In this document: in pieces, positions 36,402-45,377 of the stretch
Numbering within the stretch: position 1 is the first letter of the stretch
How the letters are laid out: every line of letters begins with the position of its first letter
Assembly: GCA_009711805.1 (NCBI GenBank)
Contig: VEMX01000066.1
Location: 1-58,460, forward strand
DNA length: 58,460 bases
Direction: 5' to 3'
Source of the DNA: Balneolaceae bacterium
Lineage (GTDB): Bacteria > Bacteroidota > Rhodothermia > Balneolales > Balneolaceae
Translations under genes and position numbers: made by a program
The notes under the pieces: generated by a model
Told to the model about the DNA's origin: nothing
The model's database searches: none
The model's input: the letters and a program-made list of their open reading frames with translations, nothing else

Positions 36402-39191
36402 ATGTACCGAAATGTATTTCGAGATATTATTTGTTTGCTTATTCTTTTGGTAGTGGTAAGTGGATGCCGTTCAACCCTAAAGTCTAATTGGCGGAACTTT
36501 AATGCTTATTACAATACGTTTTATAACGCTAAGAAGAATTATAAAACAGGGCTGGAAAAAAACCTGGGACAATCCAGAGACTATAACCCTCTGCAACCCA
36601 TAAGAGTCTATAAAAAACCAGTTAATGCCGGCGCCAGCGATTTTAATAAAGCAATAGAGAAAGGAGCCGATATACTCCGAAAGTATAATGAGACTAAATG
36701 GGTGGATGATGCACTTGAACTCATAGGTAAATCCTACTACTTCCGGCAGGAATATTTTTCAGCAAATCAAAAATTTAAAGAACTCTACACTACCACTGGC
36801 AGTGTAAAAAAGAAACAGAAGGCGATTGTATGGCAAGGAAGGGTTTTGCTGGATATGGAGCTGTACAGTCAGGGGATTTCATTTTTAACAGACGAGCTGA
36901 TTTCTTTTGAAGGAGAATGGGATAAACACTTCCGGGCAGAGGCCTTGGTGCTATTAGCAGAACATTATGTATATGTCGAAAACTGGGAGTTGGCAAAAGA
37001 ACGGTTACTGGAAGGTATACCCGACTTATCTAAAAAAGAATACAAGGAACGGGCGTATTTTTTATTAGGACAGGTGTATGAAAAATTGAGAGAACAGGAG
37101 CAGGCATACGAAGCCTACGATAAAGTAAAAAAGTACTACACGGAGTATAACCTCCAATATCTGGCAAAACGGAAAAAAGCTGAAGTAGCCAGAAACTTAG
37201 GTCGTAATAAGGTTGCCTATTCTCTCTTTGATGACATGGTACGGGATGACAAAAACACCGAATACAAAGCTGAACTGGATTACGAACTCGCCCGTACGGA
37301 ACAGAGAAGAGGGAACTATGAAAAGGCCGAAGAGGTTTATCAGCAGCTGCTGAATGACAACTTCAATAGACCTGAAGCAGAGACCCGGGCCAAAGCCTAT
37401 TACAGCCTGGCCGAAATTTACCGATATGTTTATGATGACTTTCAACTGGCTTCCACCTATTACGATTCTGCAGCACAGGTTAATGCAGATCCGCAAAAAC
37501 TGCCGGAAGATTTTATGGCAGCAGAATTAGCCGAGTCTTTTGGCGAATATACACGCATCAGCAATGAGATTGCATTGCAGGATAGTTTGATGAAACTGGG
37601 CCAGCTTTCTCCCCAGGAATTTGATTCCGTTATGGTGCAGCTGCGTCAGCAAAAGAAAAGAGAACTTGAGCGGCTGCAGAAAGAACAGGAAGCCAGAGAA
37701 AACAGATTGGTGAATGTAGGGCAAGGGGATAATACCAATCAGCCAAGCGGTTCCTCAAATGGATTTTTAAATATCAGGAACCAGAGTATGATATTGGATG
37801 CAAAAACGCAGTTTAGAGCTCTTTGGGGAGATCGTCCTTTGGTAGATAATTGGCGGGTTACTAAACTTATACAATCATCAGCACGAGCCGCAAATGATAC
37901 GGGGATAGAAGAAGGAGAAATAAACTCATCCACGGTATCGAATGTGCTTGAGGTAGAAATTGACATAAGTAACATCCCTTTTACAGCACCGGAACAGGAT
38001 TCGGTACGGAAACTGATATCCGAATACCAATATGAGCTGGGGAACCTATTTTTTATATCCCTTAATATGCCCGACAGTGCAGCAAAGTATTACACCAAAG
38101 CAATTAATGGTCCTTCAAGAGACGAAGTGAAGGCCGTTTCCCTGTATTCATTATCGGAAGTCGAGTCTATAGCTGACAGGGAGAATGAAGCCCGAAATTA
38201 TGCCCGCAGACTGGTGAATGAGTTCCCTGAGTCGAAATACGCAAAACGGCTTGCTGATACCTATGATTTGAATATAGCGGTACCGGAGGATTCTTCTGAT
38301 GTAGATACCGACATGATGTATAAACAAATAGCTGCTGAGGACTCTGTTACAGCCACTGAACGGGCAGAAGAGTACCGAAGCTTCGCGCGGAACTATACAG
38401 GCGCTTACATGGCTCCGCAGGCTCTGTATGATGCAATTGTGATCTATATGGAGGAGGGCAAGAAGGATTCACTTTACCACTATAGAATGGAAGCATGGTG
38501 GAACTTTGAAGAGGAATGGGAAGAACAGAAAGATGCTTTTAAACAACTCAAGGATTCAGTTTCAGCTATGCTAAGCGATACAACTATAACCTTGTCAGAT
38601 TCTGTAAGAACGGAATATCAGCAGCTGCAGGATTCTACATTAAGTGAACCAGACTATAAAGTAATATTTCCCTATCAGGGAGAGATGTGGGATTCAGCAA
38701 GGGGGGCAGTGGATGATTTTCTTACAACATTTCCCAAATCCAGCATCCACTCAAGAGTACAGATGTTAGAGGAGGAACTTGATCTTCCAAAAGAACTGGA
38801 ACAGAAAAAGAAAAAATCAGAAGTACAAAAAGAAGAAACTGCGGTACAAGACTCCTCAGCTGTTGAAAATGAAGATGTACTTAATGTCGAATACACCCGT
38901 TGTGAGGAATTGGAAACAACCCTCACTGTAAGAGGCGGAGTTGAGGCCTTTATTGCTACAGTTGAAGGAATTGAAGAAATAGAGATATCTGCAATAGCCT
39001 ATCAGTTTTTTATAAATCAACGGGGCATTGTTCAGGATTACAACCTGGCAACCGAAGATGTATCTGATGATTTCCAGTCAAAATTTGAAGCCGCTATACA
39101 AAATAATCTCAGTTTTGAACCTGTACTAAAAGGCGGACAAGCTATTCCGGTTCAGTGTACCTTTACATTTGCACTATCCCAAAGCCGTTAG
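36402..39191 (+). CDS. SprE/PorW-like TPR lipoprotein
   Basis: The chosen ATG at 36402 gives MYRNVFRDIICLLILLVVVS then a GC lipobox; the frame also opens at a TTG at 36390. NWRNFNAYYNTFYNAKKNYK after the signal matches the N-terminal motif of SprE/PorW proteins, which associate with gliding and type IX secretion in Bacteroidota. TPR-like helical repeats cover about 90-400 and 540-640, separated by a Gln/Glu-rich coiled segment (about 400-460). The last 90 residues (VEYTRCEELETTLTVRGGVE onward) look like a TonB-C-type beta domain. The gene is alone, 94 bases after pyk. No other T9SS gene is in the window, so a secretion role is inferred. Confidence 0.8.
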   Translation: MYRNVFRDIICLLILLVVVSGCRSTLKSNWRNFNAYYNTFYNAKKNYKTGLEKNLGQSRDYNPLQPIRVYKKPVNAGASDFNKAIEKGADILRKYNETKWVDDALELIGKSYYFRQEYFSANQKFKELYTTTGSVKKKQKAIVWQGRVLLDMELYSQGISFLTDELISFEGEWDKHFRAEALVLLAEHYVYVENWELAKERLLEGIPDLSKKEYKERAYFLLGQVYEKLREQEQAYEAYDKVKKYYTEYNLQYLAKRKKAEVARNLGRNKVAYSLFDDMVRDDKNTEYKAELDYELARTEQRRGNYEKAEEVYQQLLNDNFNRPEAETRAKAYYSLAEIYRYVYDDFQLASTYYDSAAQVNADPQKLPEDFMAAELAESFGEYTRISNEIALQDSLMKLGQLSPQEFDSVMVQLRQQKKRELERLQKEQEARENRLVNVGQGDNTNQPSGSSNGFLNIRNQSMILDAKTQFRALWGDRPLVDNWRVTKLIQSSARAANDTGIEEGEINSSTVSNVLEVEIDISNIPFTAPEQDSVRKLISEYQYELGNLFFISLNMPDSAAKYYTKAINGPSRDEVKAVSLYSLSEVESIADRENEARNYARRLVNEFPESKYAKRLADTYDLNIAVPEDSSDVDTDMMYKQIAAEDSVTATERAEEYRSFARNYTGAYMAPQALYDAIVIYMEEGKKDSLYHYRMEAWWNFEEEWEEQKDAFKQLKDSVSAMLSDTTITLSDSVRTEYQQLQDSTLSEPDYKVIFPYQGEMWDSARGAVDDFLTTFPKSSIHSRVQMLEEELDLPKELEQKKKKSEVQKEETAVQDSSAVENEDVLNVEYTRCEELETTLTVRGGVEAFIATVEGIEEIEISAIAYQFFINQRGIVQDYNLATEDVSDDFQSKFEAAIQNNLSFEPVLKGGQAIPVQCTFTFALSQSR

Positions 39192-39201
39192 TAATTATTG
39201 T

Positions 39202-40236
39202 TTAGAGATGATGGTCTAATCCTTTTTTGATCCTGGAAATCAGTCCCGGCCCCTCATAAACAAGGCCGGTATAAAGTTGGATAAGGTCGGCACCGGCTTC
39301 TAATTTCCGTAAAGCACTTTGGGAGTCGTTTATTCCACCTACGCCTACAATAGGTTTGGAGCCACCAAGAATTTCGGAAAGCCACTGTACCACTTGGGTG
39401 CTTTGTTCAAAAATAGCGTTTCCACTCAAACCGCCATTTCCAATTTCAGCAAGTCTGGCCTTATTGGTTTTAAGAGAACTCCTGTTAGAAGACGTATTGG
39501 TAGCAACATAACCAGACACCTCATGGTCTTCACAAATATTCACCAATGTTTGAAGGACTTCCCGGGGGGTATCAACAGAAAATTTAACCAGGGTTGGTTT
39601 ACGGTCTTTACGGTTGGGTTCAAGAGCAGATAATAAGTCGTTAAGTGCAGAAGGATCCTCAAAAGTTTTACCTTCTCCGGTATTGGGACACGAAATATTC
39701 ACAGTAATATAATCGGCCACGGCTAAAGCTTGTTCATAGCTGAAAAGATAGTCTCTGAGAGCGTCATCCCCATAAATGGAAGCATCGTTGGTTTTCGCGA
39801 TGTTGACACCCAGGGGGATGTCCAGGTTATATGAAGAAACTGTACGGCAGATGGCCTCAGCCCCCTTGTTATTTAAACCCATGCGGTTGATGAGGGAATG
39901 ATCATCGGGCAGCCGAAAGGCGCGGGGTTTGGGATTTCCCTTAGAAGGTTTAGCTGTTATGCTGCCAATTTCTGCAAAACCAAAACCCAGCGATTGCATT
40001 GCCAGTGGGGTTGCCGCATTTTTGTCGAAGCCAGCCGCCAAGCCTATGGGGTTGGGGAATGTTAATCCCCAAAACTCTCGTTCAAGGCTCTCATATTTTT
40101 TGTTAAACAAGAGGGAGGTTAGCTGCTGAAGAAAAGTTGAATTATTAACATCTGATGCCAGTTGTAGAGTGATGTCATGGGCATCTTCGGCATCCAGGTT
40201 GAAAAGCAGAGGTTTTAAAAGGCGTTTATAAATCAT
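39202..40236 (-). CDS. pyrD: Dihydroorotate dehydrogenase (quinone), class 2
   Basis: PyrD oxidises dihydroorotate to orotate in pyrimidine synthesis, passing electrons to quinone at the membrane. The 344-residue protein has FPNPIGLAAGFDKNA, IGVNIAKTND, the catalytic Ser in YITVNISCPNTGEG, and FMN-binding GNGGLSGNAIFEQS and PIVGVGGINDSQSA. The Ser base and the N-terminal helical LLKPLLFNLDAEDAHDITLQ are features of membrane-linked class 2 enzymes. Convergent with the SprE-like gene, 10 bases apart. Confidence 0.96.
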   Translation of the reverse strand: MIYKRLLKPLLFNLDAEDAHDITLQLASDVNNSTFLQQLTSLLFNKKYESLEREFWGLTFPNPIGLAAGFDKNAATPLAMQSLGFGFAEIGSITAKPSKGNPKPRAFRLPDDHSLINRMGLNNKGAEAICRTVSSYNLDIPLGVNIAKTNDASIYGDDALRDYLFSYEQALAVADYITVNISCPNTGEGKTFEDPSALNDLLSALEPNRKDRKPTLVKFSVDTPREVLQTLVNICEDHEVSGYVATNTSSNRSSLKTNKARLAEIGNGGLSGNAIFEQSTQVVQWLSEILGGSKPIVGVGGINDSQSALRKLEAGADLIQLYTGLVYEGPGLISRIKKGLDHHL

Positions 40237-40321
40237 GGATCAAAGGTAAGCATCAAATTGGGAAAAAAGCATTCGAAAAATAGTGAATATGTCTTATCAT
40301 CGGACGGTTGATATCTAAAAG

Positions 40322-41587
40322 ATGAAAGTGAACTCAAAAGACATAACAAAGTTAGTAGTCTGGCTTAAAGAACAGGGACCGGTTATTTACCTGGAATCTC
40401 AGATGACAGAACATCCGTCCAGCCAAAAATCATATATAGCCGGGCTACCGGAATCCTGGATAAAGATAGGAGCAGATAGATGTTCCTGGGCAGAAAATGT
40501 AACAGGTATAGCCCCAGATACAGACTCCTGGACTATGCTTCGCCAGTATCAAAACTATGCCAAAAACTGGATATTTGGATATGCTGGCTACGATCTTAAA
40601 AATGATATTGAAGAGCTTGAATCAGTTAATGCAGCACTGATGGATGTTCCCGATTTATTCTTTTTTGCCCCTTCTTTTTTGGCTGAGATTGATCTGGACG
40701 GGAATATGCGTTTAATACACGGGGAGTATCCCGATATACCGGAAAATATAGAGCCTGAAGAGCCCGAAGTAAGATTAAGACACCGGATTTCAAAAGAGGA
40801 ATATTTGCGAGTAATTGAAGAAGCTCAAAGGGATATTTTTGAAGGGGAGTATTATGAAATTAATCTTTCGCATCCCCTCGTATTCGATTTTACAGGAGAA
40901 AGCTGGGTACTTTATCAGAGGATGAAAAATGTGGGCCCCGTACCCTTTGGAGGGTTTTTGAGTTTTGATGATGTCAGCATATGCTGTTCTTCTCCTGAGC
41001 GTTTTTTAGCAAAAAAAGGAAGCAGGGTGTGGTCGCAACCTATAAAAGGGACGGCTTCAAGAGAGCATCACGAGCATGGACAAATTGAACAATTGAAGAA
41101 TTCGGAGAAAGACCGGGCGGAAAACCTGATGATTGTGGATTTGGTTAGAAATGATTTAAGTCATTTTGCCCAAAGGGGTTCGGTACAGGTAAAAGATCTG
41201 TTCGAAATTCAAAGTTTTGAGACGGTGCACCAAATGGTATCTACGGTAGAATGCCAGGTTGGGGAAGAGACACATCCGGTAGATATACTGAAGGCCTGTT
41301 TTCCCATGGGATCAATGACTGGGGCACCTAAAATTGCCACTATGCAGGCCATTGAAAGGCTTGAAAATTATAAAAGAGGAATTTATTCGGGAGCGATGGG
41401 GTATATAAGCCCAGAGGGTGATTTTGATTTTAATGTATTGATTAGATCAGCCTTAATACAAGGACAACAACTTGTATACCCGGTAGGGGGTGCTATCACC
41501 AGTGATTCTGAGCCAGAAAAGGAATGGGATGAAACACTGATAAAGGCACGAGCCATCACCAATAGCATAAAAACACATATTAGTTGA
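40322..41587 (+). CDS. pabB: Aminodeoxychorismate synthase component I
   Basis: PabB aminates chorismate to 4-amino-4-deoxychorismate, the first step toward folate's p-aminobenzoate. The 421-residue protein carries the chorismate-binding domain with ENLMIVDLVRNDL, PMGSMTGAPKIATMQAIE and IYSGAMGYISPEGDFDF. The key residue is Lys in WSQPIKGTASRE. PIKGT is the PabB form with the catalytic lysine, whereas anthranilate synthase has PIAGT. That separates it from trpE. The glutamine amidotransferase (pabA) and lyase (pabC) are not adjacent. Starts ATG at 40322, 86 bases from divergent pyrD. Confidence 0.9.
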   Translation: MKVNSKDITKLVVWLKEQGPVIYLESQMTEHPSSQKSYIAGLPESWIKIGADRCSWAENVTGIAPDTDSWTMLRQYQNYAKNWIFGYAGYDLKNDIEELESVNAALMDVPDLFFFAPSFLAEIDLDGNMRLIHGEYPDIPENIEPEEPEVRLRHRISKEEYLRVIEEAQRDIFEGEYYEINLSHPLVFDFTGESWVLYQRMKNVGPVPFGGFLSFDDVSICCSSPERFLAKKGSRVWSQPIKGTASREHHEHGQIEQLKNSEKDRAENLMIVDLVRNDLSHFAQRGSVQVKDLFEIQSFETVHQMVSTVECQVGEETHPVDILKACFPMGSMTGAPKIATMQAIERLENYKRGIYSGAMGYISPEGDFDFNVLIRSALIQGQQLVYPVGGAITSDSEPEKEWDETLIKARAITNSIKTHIS

Positions 41588-41641
41588 ATGATGAAAAGTC
41601 TATGAGGGTTATGCTATCAGAATGAAGTCTACAGAAGCATA

Positions 41642-43144
41642 ATGAAATATTCTCAAGAACAACCGGCAACGCTTGGTGAATTAAAAGAAAGTGGATGGGA
41701 GTCCATTTCCGTAAAAGAAGAACTCCGAAAAAACCTGATCAATAAACTTAGAAGCGGAGAAGAGCTATTCCCCGGCATTCTGGGTTTTGACAAAACGGTG
41801 CTCCCGCAGATTCAGCACGCCCTTTTTTCGAAACATGATATAATTTTGTTGGGGCTTAGGGGGCAGGCCAAAACCCGTATTCTGAGGATGCTGGTATATT
41901 TTCTGGATGAATACATCCCCATTGTAAAAGGATCTGATATTAACGACGATCCACTTAATCCGCTTTCAAAATATGCGAAAGAATTGATCGAAGAGCAGGG
42001 GGATGACACTCCCATAAGGTGGTTGCACCGCTCTTTTCGATATGGAGAAAAATTAGCTACTCCCGATACTACGGTAGCTGACTTAATAGGAGATATAGAT
42101 CCCATTAAAGCAGCGGCACAGAAGCTCACCCTGGCCGATCAAAATGTAATTAACTTTGGGCTCATACCGCGTACTAACCGCGGAATTTTTGTTATAAATG
42201 AATTGCCCGACCTGCAACCCAGAATTCAGGTGGCACTCTTGAATATTATGCAAGAGCGTGATATTCAAATACGAGGTTTTAATGTGCGCATACCCCTGGA
42301 TGTTTCGATGGCTTTTTCTGCAAACCCAGAAGATTATACCAACCGGGGTTCCATTATTACTCCATTGAAAGATCGGATAGACTCACAAATCATAACACAC
42401 TATCCTCACAATATTGAAACTGCTATTTCAATTACTGAACAGGAAGCCTGGCAGCAACGGGATAATGAGGCCGAGGTTGTAGTGCCAGATGTATGCCGGG
42501 AGATTATAGAGCATGTGGCTTTTGAAGCCAGGAAATCAGAATATGTGGATCAAAAAAGTGGGGTTTCTACACGTATGACCATCACAGCCCTGGAGCAGGT
42601 GGTCTCTTCTGCTGAACGACGTGCTATTGTAAATGGAGAAAAGCGAACAACCGTACGCATAGCCGATATTTATCATATGGTGCCGGCTCTCACTGGTAAA
42701 ATGGAATTGGTATACGAAGGTGAACAGGAAGGCGCAATTAATGTAGCCAAACATATTTTGGGAAAGGCTATAGGCAAAATACTGAAAAAATATTTTGAAG
42801 ACCCTCAACGCAAAACGACGGAAGAAAAATCAGCCTATAAAACTATTACGGATTGGTTTGCCAACGGTAATGAAGTAAAGATTTCGGATACACTCTCAAA
42901 TCAGGAGTATAAGAAGGTGCTGGGGAAAGTTAAAGGGCTGCAGTCACTTATAGAAAAGTACATTCAGGATTGTGATACCGATGAACAATCTCTGTGGATG
43001 GATCTTGTATTAGAAGCACTACACCAGAATTCTATGCTCAGTAAACAGGATTTGGACGATCAAAGACTCTATTCCGATATGCTGGGCTCAATGTTTTCAT
43101 CTTTTGGGGATATGGGAGAAGAAGGATATGAGGATTTTAGATAA
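41642..43144 (+). CDS. AAA+ ATPase of the MoxR/magnesium-chelatase I type
   Basis: The 500-residue protein has Walker A GLRGQAKTR (71-79), Walker B in GIFVINELPDL (about 180-190), a sensor-1-like segment MAFSANPEDYTNRG, and arginine-rich ISTRM-type lid region (GVSTRMTITALEQVV). A C-terminal extension of about 170 residues follows, ending in a Met/Gly/acidic tail. This resembles ChlI/BchI-like ATPases, which normally work with a VWA-domain partner. No VWA gene follows; ribosomal protein L31 is next. Its client is therefore unknown. Confidence 0.85.
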   Translation: MKYSQEQPATLGELKESGWESISVKEELRKNLINKLRSGEELFPGILGFDKTVLPQIQHALFSKHDIILLGLRGQAKTRILRMLVYFLDEYIPIVKGSDINDDPLNPLSKYAKELIEEQGDDTPIRWLHRSFRYGEKLATPDTTVADLIGDIDPIKAAAQKLTLADQNVINFGLIPRTNRGIFVINELPDLQPRIQVALLNIMQERDIQIRGFNVRIPLDVSMAFSANPEDYTNRGSIITPLKDRIDSQIITHYPHNIETAISITEQEAWQQRDNEAEVVVPDVCREIIEHVAFEARKSEYVDQKSGVSTRMTITALEQVVSSAERRAIVNGEKRTTVRIADIYHMVPALTGKMELVYEGEQEGAINVAKHILGKAIGKILKKYFEDPQRKTTEEKSAYKTITDWFANGNEVKISDTLSNQEYKKVLGKVKGLQSLIEKYIQDCDTDEQSLWMDLVLEALHQNSMLSKQDLDDQRLYSDMLGSMFSSFGDMGEEGYEDFR

Positions 43145-43214
43145 TTCCGTTGAATTCACTTGCAGATAGTCTTATATTTGTAGTCTTCGAAAATTTTTAA
43201 GGAAGTCTATTGTT

Positions 43215-43436
43215 ATGAAAAAAGGAATTCATCCCGAGTATAAAGAAATTACAGTAGTATTGAGTGATGGAACTGAAATCCAGACCCGCAGCACTATGGA
43301 AACGCAAAGTGGCGTTTACAAGAGCGAGGTAGATTCTAAAAACCATCCGTTTTATACCAAGAGTAATACATTTACATCTAAAGCTGGCCGAATCGATCGA
43401 TTTAAGCGCCGCTATGGTAAGAAAGACGACAACTAA
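43215..43436 (+). CDS. rpmE: 50S ribosomal protein L31
   Basis: The 73-residue protein begins MKKGIHPEYKEITVVLSDGT and ends in AGRIDRFKRRYGKK, with NHPFYTKSNTF in the centre. This is the L31 family. The zinc Cys residues of the C+ form are absent (Ser/Val in those places), so it is a C- type that does not bind zinc. A terminator follows closely. Confidence 0.95.
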   Translation: MKKGIHPEYKEITVVLSDGTEIQTRSTMETQSGVYKSEVDSKNHPFYTKSNTFTSKAGRIDRFKRRYGKKDDN

Positions 43437-43459
43437 CTATTTGTTTTTATGAATTTGAA

Positions 43460-43494
43460 GGATGTGTTCGGTAAATGAATACATCCTTTTTTTA
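43460..43494 (+). terminator. Rho-independent terminator of rpmE
   Basis: GGATGTGTT pairs with AATACATCC around a 9-base loop and is followed by seven T. It is 23 bases past the rpmE stop. Confidence 0.9.
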
Positions 43495-43503
43495 TGTGAG
43501 GAT

Positions 43504-44130
43504 ATGGAACTCAAAAAATTTGAAGTCGGTCCTTTTCTTGAAAACACCTATCTGCTAAATAAGGGTGAGGAAAATCTGCTTATTGATCCAGGTTTTTCCC
43601 GTGAATCGGAATACAAGGTATTTAGGGAAACAATGAATGGAGAGCTGCTGGCTGTAGTGCTTACACATGCTCATGTAGATCATGTTCAGGGATTAAGCCG
43701 TGTTCTCCAGGATTATGATGTTCCTGTATATCTGAATGAGGAAGATCGGTTTTTATGGGAGAATTATGGGAGCCAGGCCAAAATGTTTGGTATTAATGAC
43801 GGGGGATTTAACTTTACTCCGGAGCCCTTGCCTTCTGATGGTAGCTTTACCATCGGTTCTTTTACTTTTGAATGCCTGTACACTCCGGGACATTCCCCAG
43901 ATCACAACTCTTTATATTTTAAGGAAACCCAGTGCGTAATTGCCGGCGATGCTCTTTTCAAGGAAAGCATAGGCCGCACAGATTTGTATAAAGGAAGTCT
44001 GCCGTTGTTGGAGAAAAGTATTAGAGAAAAACTGTATAGTCTGTCTGAAAAAACTACCGTATACCCGGGACATGGTCCACTCACCACAATTGGACATGAA
44101 AAAACCCACAACCCTTTTGTTAAAGCTTGA
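43504..44130 (+). CDS. MBL-fold metallo-hydrolase (glyoxalase II-like)
   Basis: The ATG at 43504 gives 208 residues (MELKKFEVGPFLENTYLL); the frame opens upstream at 43462 inside the rpmE terminator, so the short form is preferred. It has the zinc motif LTHAHVDHVQG, the second His in YTPGHSPDH, the Asp of VIAGDALF and the final His in YPGHGPLT. This is the full set of metal ligands of hydroxyacylglutathione-hydrolase-type proteins. The substrate could be a glutathione or other thioester; no C-terminal glyoxalase II substrate domain is present. Confidence 0.9.
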   Translation: MELKKFEVGPFLENTYLLNKGEENLLIDPGFSRESEYKVFRETMNGELLAVVLTHAHVDHVQGLSRVLQDYDVPVYLNEEDRFLWENYGSQAKMFGINDGGFNFTPEPLPSDGSFTIGSFTFECLYTPGHSPDHNSLYFKETQCVIAGDALFKESIGRTDLYKGSLPLLEKSIREKLYSLSEKTTVYPGHGPLTTIGHEKTHNPFVKA

Positions 44131-44189
44131 TGCAAAGGGCAATCAAGCATAGAAACTAAAACAGTTTTTTAGCTAAGAGAGGGATAGGA

Positions 44190-44807
44190 TCAGTTCTGTG
44201 TGTTTTCGAGCTTCTGAATCTGTTCATCAAAATAACCGGTCTTATCCGGCTTTATTTCCTTCAGCTTTTCATACATTTTTTGAGCTTCTTTCTTGCGCCC
44301 CTGCCGTGCATGAATTTTAGCTAAAGTCTCAGAAACTACATCATCAACCTCTTCAGCTTGTTTCCCCAAATCACGTTTATCGGTATCGTCTTCATCAGCG
44401 GGAATAGTGATTCGCTGAGATTCGGCTTCTTCGAGCAGGGCAATCAGTTTGTCCAGGTTTAAGAGGGGAGAGGTGCGGGAACCACGTTTCAACGGTTTAG
44501 TTGTGGAGGATACTGAACGGGCCGGAATGGCTGCTTCAAACTGTTCCGGATGTACCAGAAAGTAGTGCAAGTGCTCCATGAGCGGGCTGCCCGGCGCGTA
44601 TGTCTTTGCCTTGAGAGCCTCTCTCACCGATTGACTGTTCTCACCCTGATGATGATAAAACCAGGATAGAAGAAAGTGTCCTACAGCATCGGGCCCGCGT
44701 TTTCGAAGATGTTTTTTAAGCTTTCCGATGACTTTATCCGGGTCATCATCAAACTTCTCTACGTATGAAGAGAGCGATTTTGGTATGTTAAAAGGTAATT
44801 CTTGCAT
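44190..44807 (-). CDS. TPR-containing protein downstream of lptE
   Basis: The 205-residue protein has a helical N-terminal region (GKLKKHLRKRGPDAVGHFLL, LSWFYHHQGENSQSVREALK) and a TPR unit near 160-190 (VSETLAKIHARQGRKKEAQK). A Ser/Lys-rich linker (about 95-120) separates them. It is 54 bases after lptE on the same strand, so it is probably the third gene of the sigma-54 regulator-lptE operon. No signal peptide. Function unknown. Confidence 0.8.
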   Translation of the reverse strand: MQELPFNIPKSLSSYVEKFDDDPDKVIGKLKKHLRKRGPDAVGHFLLSWFYHHQGENSQSVREALKAKTYAPGSPLMEHLHYFLVHPEQFEAAIPARSVSSTTKPLKRGSRTSPLLNLDKLIALLEEAESQRITIPADEDDTDKRDLGKQAEEVDDVVSETLAKIHARQGRKKEAQKMYEKLKEIKPDKTGYFDEQIQKLENTQN

Positions 44808-44861
44808 AGGTTGTTAGCGCAGGGCCATAATAGTGTGCAGTAGCTTCACAATCAAAAGGTT

Positions 44862-45377
44862 TTACCAATTACTGACGGCATCATTAAACATATTGTTCGC
44901 AACTTGCTGTAATGCTTCATCAGCAGCGTCTCTTTCCCCGTTTATAGGATCCTCGGCTGTATCAAAGGTGGCACTTCCGTTAAAGGATGAGTTCCACTCC
45001 GCTTCGTCTTTATTATTGTATTTGAAAGAAGCCCGCACGGAAACACTTACCTGGTTCCGGTTGGCTTGTTCATCTCCGCCAATACTAAAGGGCCGGTTGG
45101 TGTAGCTTGTAATAACACCTTCCAGTACGGCATCTGCGTCGGAGGCATTGTTCGCCAGCTGGAGTTTGCTTTGATTCACAAACCGTTCAATCAGCGCCTG
45201 ATTAAGCCGGTCTCCCAAATCCCCCAATCCACTATTCGACTGGTCTGGAAAAAAGGGGATAAATATGGTATTTACTCCCTCAGGGATAGAGGCACCGGTA
45301 AAACTGTACCGCAGGCAGCCGGTAAAAAATATCCCTGTTAACATTAAAACCAGCACAAGGCGTTTATTCAAGTCCAT
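44862..45377 (-). CDS. lptE: LptE-family LPS-assembly lipoprotein
   Basis: LptE forms the plug of the LptD-LptE translocon that inserts lipopolysaccharide into the outer membrane. The ATG at 45377 gives MDLNKRLVLVLMLTGIFFTG then a C lipobox, and RYSFTGASIPEGVNTIFIPF, the typical Bacteroidota LptE start, follows. The remaining sequence has an LPS-assembly-type sandwich fold (VSVSVRASFKYNNKDEAEW). It overlaps the 3' end of the sigma-54 activator gene by 14 bases. The overlap suggests translational coupling. LptD is not in the window. Confidence 0.9.
   Translation of the reverse strand: MDLNKRLVLVLMLTGIFFTGCLRYSFTGASIPEGVNTIFIPFFPDQSNSGLGDLGDRLNQALIERFVNQSKLQLANNASDADAVLEGVITSYTNRPFSIGGDEQANRNQVSVSVRASFKYNNKDEAEWNSSFNGSATFDTAEDPINGERDAADEALQQVANNMFNDAVSNW

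Noticed and set aside
40322-41587. Anthranilate synthase component I (trpE)
   Set aside because: The active-site motif is PIKGT with the PabB lysine, not PIAGT, and no trp genes adjoin.
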